A program made the translations under genes and the position numbers. The notes under the pieces were generated by a model. The model ran no database searches. It was not told the origin of the DNA and worked only from the letters and a program-made list of their open reading frames with translations. A stretch of DNA of 7,698 nucleotides from Pseudomonadota bacterium (lineage in GTDB: Bacteria > Pseudomonadota > Alphaproteobacteria > Sphingomonadales > Sphingomonadaceae), in contig JAEWKG010000284.1 in assembly GCA_023386135.1 (NCBI GenBank), positions 1 to 7,698 of the forward strand, read 5' to 3'. How positions within the stretch are numbered: position 1 is the stretch's first letter; every line of letters starts with the position of its first letter. Shown one piece after another: positions 5,583 through 7,698 of this stretch.

Positions 5583-7541
5583 ATGTCGCGCACCGAAGCC
5601 GGAACCCCGCCCAACCCGCGCGGCCAGGAACGCTTCCTCGAGGAGCGCGCGACCTACACAGTCAAGGGCGCCGGCGCGCAGCCCGATATCGAGGCGGGTG
5701 TGGCGGCGATCCGCGACACCGTCCGCACGCTGAAGCCCAAGCCCGGCGTCTACCGCATGCTCGATGCGCGCGGCGACGTGCTCTACGTCGGCAAGGCGCG
5801 CAGCCTGAAGGCGCGGGTGGCGAACTACACCCAGGTCAAGGCGCTCTCCACCCGGCTCAAGCGGATGGTCAGCCAGACCCGCGGGATGGAGATCGTCACG
5901 ACGAACTCCGAGGCCGAGGCGCTGCTGCTCGAAGCGCAGCTGATCAAGCGCTTCCGCCCGCCCTACAACGTGCTGCTGCGAGACGACAAAAGCTTCCCCT
6001 TCATCCTCCTGCGCGCCGATCACGCCTATCCGCGCATCCAGAAGCATCGCGGCGCGCGGCGCAGCAAGGGCAACTACTACGGCCCGTTCGCCAGCGCGGG
6101 CAGCGTCAACACCACCATCAACGCGCTGCAGAAGCTGTTCCTGCTGCGGAGCTGCACCGACAGCTTCTTCGCCCGCCGCGACCGGCCGTGCCTGCTCTAC
6201 CAGATCAAGCGCTGCAGCGCCCCGTGCGTCGGCCGCATCGACGAGGCGGGCTATGCGGAACTGGTCGCCGAGACCAAGGACTTCCTCTCCGGCAAGTCGG
6301 GTGCCGTCCAAAAGAAGATCGAGACCCAGATGGCCGCCGCGGCCGCCGATCTCGACTTCGAGCGCGCCGCCATGCTGCGCGACCGGCTGCGCGCGGCCAC
6401 CGCGATCCAGGGGAGCCAGGCGATCAATGCCGCCGGGGTGGGCGACGCCGATATCTTCGCGCTCGCCAGCAAGGGCGGGCAGATGGGTATCCAGGCGTTC
6501 TTCGTCCGCGGCGGGCAGAACTGGGGCCACCGCGCGTTCTTCCCCAGCCACGTCGAGGGCGAGACCGAGGCCGACGTGCTCGCCGACGTGCTCGCCCAGT
6601 TCTACGAGGAGGTGCCCCCGCCGCGCACGATCCTGCTCGACCGCGAACTGCCCGAGGGCGAGTTGCTGGCCGAGGCGCTGTGCGAAAGCGCGGGCCACCG
6701 GGTCGAGATCAGCGTCCCCCAGCGCGGCGACCGCCGGCGGTTGATGGCGCAGGCGCAGAGGAACGCGATCGAGGCGCTCGAACGCCGCCTCGCCGAAAGC
6801 GGGACCAAGGCAAAGATCATGCGCGAGCTCGCCGATTTCCTCGAGCTGCAGGACGCGCCCGACCGGATCGAGGTCTACGACAACAGCCACATCCACGGCA
6901 CCAAGGCGGTCGGCGCGATGATCGTCGCCGGCCCGGAGGGCTATCGCAAGGGCCAGTACCGCAAGTTCAACATCAAGACCGCGCAGACCAACGACGACTT
7001 CGCGATGATGCGCGAGGTGATGACCCGCCGCTTCGCCCGCGCGCTGGAGGAAGACCCCGACCGCAGCCAGGAGCGCGGCAGCGGCGTGTGGCCGGACCTC
7101 GTGCTGATCGACGGCGGCAAGGGCCAGATGTCGAGCGTGAAGGATGCGCTGGAGGAATTGGGCATCGAGGACGTGCCGCTGATCGCCATCGCCAAGGGCC
7201 CGCACCACGGGCGCGAGGGGCGCGAGGTGTTCCACTTCCCCGACGGGCGCGAGAAGACCCTGCCGACCAACTCCCCGCTGCTGTTCTACCTCCAGACCCT
7301 ACGCGACGAAGTCCACCGCTTCGCCATCGGCGCCCACCGCGCCAAGCGCAGCCGCGCGATCAGTGCGTCGCCGCTGGATGAGATCCCCGGCATCGGGCCG
7401 GGCCGCAAGCGCGCGCTGCTGCTGCACTTCGGCACGGCCGGGAAGGTAAGGGCGGCGGCGCTGGAGGATCTGAAGCGCACGCCAGGGATCAGCGAGGGCG
7501 TCGCGCAGAAGATCTACGATTTCTACCACCCTGCGGGGTGA
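5583..7541 (+). CDS. uvrC: Excinuclease ABC subunit C (UvrC)
   Basis: UvrC joins the UvrB-DNA complex in nucleotide excision repair and cuts the damaged strand on both sides. The predicted protein has 652 residues, somewhat longer than the roughly 610 of E. coli because of an N-terminal extension of about 35-40 residues. The GIY-YIG domain starts at GVYRML (55-60) and YVGKA (68-72), with a probable catalytic Glu in LLLEAQLIK (Glu117). Cys191, 203, 211 and 215 have the spacing X11-X7-X3 known for the Fe-S cluster of UvrC. The UVR motif that binds UvrB lies at about 243-276. The RNase H-like nuclease shows Asp433 (EVYDNSH), Asp472 (TNDDFAMM), Asp510 (LIDGGKGQ) and His578 (RDEVHRF). Paired helix-hairpin-helix motifs occupy 598-649. 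The ATG at 5583 has no clear Shine-Dalgarno site; a GTG at 5700 (codon 40) is the main alternative. Confidence 0.97.
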   Translation: MSRTEAGTPPNPRGQERFLEERATYTVKGAGAQPDIEAGVAAIRDTVRTLKPKPGVYRMLDARGDVLYVGKARSLKARVANYTQVKALSTRLKRMVSQTRGMEIVTTNSEAEALLLEAQLIKRFRPPYNVLLRDDKSFPFILLRADHAYPRIQKHRGARRSKGNYYGPFASAGSVNTTINALQKLFLLRSCTDSFFARRDRPCLLYQIKRCSAPCVGRIDEAGYAELVAETKDFLSGKSGAVQKKIETQMAAAAADLDFERAAMLRDRLRAATAIQGSQAINAAGVGDADIFALASKGGQMGIQAFFVRGGQNWGHRAFFPSHVEGETEADVLADVLAQFYEEVPPPRTILLDRELPEGELLAEALCESAGHRVEISVPQRGDRRRLMAQAQRNAIEALERRLAESGTKAKIMRELADFLELQDAPDRIEVYDNSHIHGTKAVGAMIVAGPEGYRKGQYRKFNIKTAQTNDDFAMMREVMTRRFARALEEDPDRSQERGSGVWPDLVLIDGGKGQMSSVKDALEELGIEDVPLIAIAKGPHHGREGREVFHFPDGREKTLPTNSPLLFYLQTLRDEVHRFAIGAHRAKRSRAISASPLDEIPGIGPGRKRALLLHFGTAGKVRAAALEDLKRTPGISEGVAQKIYDFYHPAG

Positions 7542-7560
7542 GGGATACCCTACCACACTT

Positions 7561-7649
7561 CGTCGCCCCGGACTTGATCCGGGGCCGGTGCTGTTCTTCG
7601 GACGCGGCGCTGAAAGGAAGCACCACCCCGGATCAAGTCCGGGGTGACG
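7561..7649. repeat. Paired palindromic repeat of the CCCCGGA type
   Basis: CCCCGGACTTGATCCGGGG at 7566-7584 and its exact reverse complement at 7626-7644 are inverted copies. Each is also a hairpin by itself with seven perfect pairs and a five-base loop (CTTGA or TCAAG). The match extends outward with one mismatch (CGTCG at 7561-7565 against TGACG at 7645-7649). The 41-base spacer shows no gene. Palindromes of this kind are a familiar sight in intergenic DNA of alphaproteobacteria. It lies 19 bases after the uvrC stop and has no T-tract, so its part in termination is uncertain. Confidence 0.75.
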
Positions 7650-7667
7650 GAGAGTAAGCGAATAGTG

Positions 7668-7698
7668 CCCTCTCCCCTTGAGGGAGAGGGTTGGGAGG
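7668..7698. repeat. Truncated inverted copy of the composite palindromic repeat
   Basis: Arms CCCTCTCCC (7668-7676) and GGGAGAGGG (7682-7690) form a nine-pair hairpin with loop CTTGA. Positions 7668-7697 match the reverse complement of 1245-1274 over 30 bases without mismatch. The window ends inside the element, so only one hairpin and the start of the next segment are visible. Confidence 0.75.

Noticed and set aside
5421..7235. Long minus-strand open frame of about 600 codons opposite uvrC
   Set aside because: Low-complexity Ala/Arg/Leu-rich product without motifs, lying over an unmistakable UvrC. Antisense shadow.
7561..7698. CRISPR array
   Set aside because: The palindromes are inverted pairs of two different families with unequal spacing, not direct repeats with regular spacers.

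Overview
The window is high-GC DNA with dense, short-spaced genes. The protein style, the two intergenic palindrome families and a uvrC gene with an N-terminal extension suggest an alphaproteobacterium, most likely of the Sphingomonadales (Sphingomonadaceae or Erythrobacteraceae). This placement is a judgement from sequence style, not from a database search.

Layout from left to right. Positions 1-588 (+) hold the last 195 codons of a TonB-dependent outer-membrane receptor with a Gly/Arg-rich loop. Positions 673-1131 (+) encode a small two-helix membrane protein of the DUF3592 type. Positions 1151-1274 are a composite palindromic repeat lying between convergent genes. A minus-strand block follows, read from right to left: a BaiN/RdsA (HI0933-like) flavoprotein (4906-3737), a wax ester synthase/diacylglycerol acyltransferase (3659-2097, TTG start) and an alpha/beta hydrolase (2100-1288) whose ATG overlaps the acyltransferase stop codon. 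Divergent from this block is a small Tyr-rich, glycine-zipper lipoprotein gene (5048-5497, +), closed by a strong intrinsic terminator. The DNA-repair gene uvrC (5583-7541, +) is complete. The window ends in a second palindromic repeat pair (7561-7649) and, at the right edge, an inverted and truncated copy of the first repeat family.

Functionally, the clearest unit is the acyltransferase-hydrolase pair. One enzyme should esterify acyl-CoA to an alcohol or diacylglycerol, and its translationally coupled partner is a serine hydrolase that could act on an ester lipid. The acyltransferase carries a strongly basic Lys/Ala/Thr tail, and the hydrolase has a basic Ala/Thr-rich N-terminus. UvrC is the dual-incision nuclease of nucleotide excision repair, with all expected catalytic residues and an intact four-cysteine Fe-S signature. 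The receptor and the lipoprotein belong to the cell envelope.

I see no CRISPR array, tRNA, rRNA, transposase or phage gene. Most of the window is ordinary chromosomal housekeeping and envelope content. The less ordinary features are the hairpin families that share one five-base loop, the basic tail on the acyltransferase, and the possibly leaderless uvrC start.
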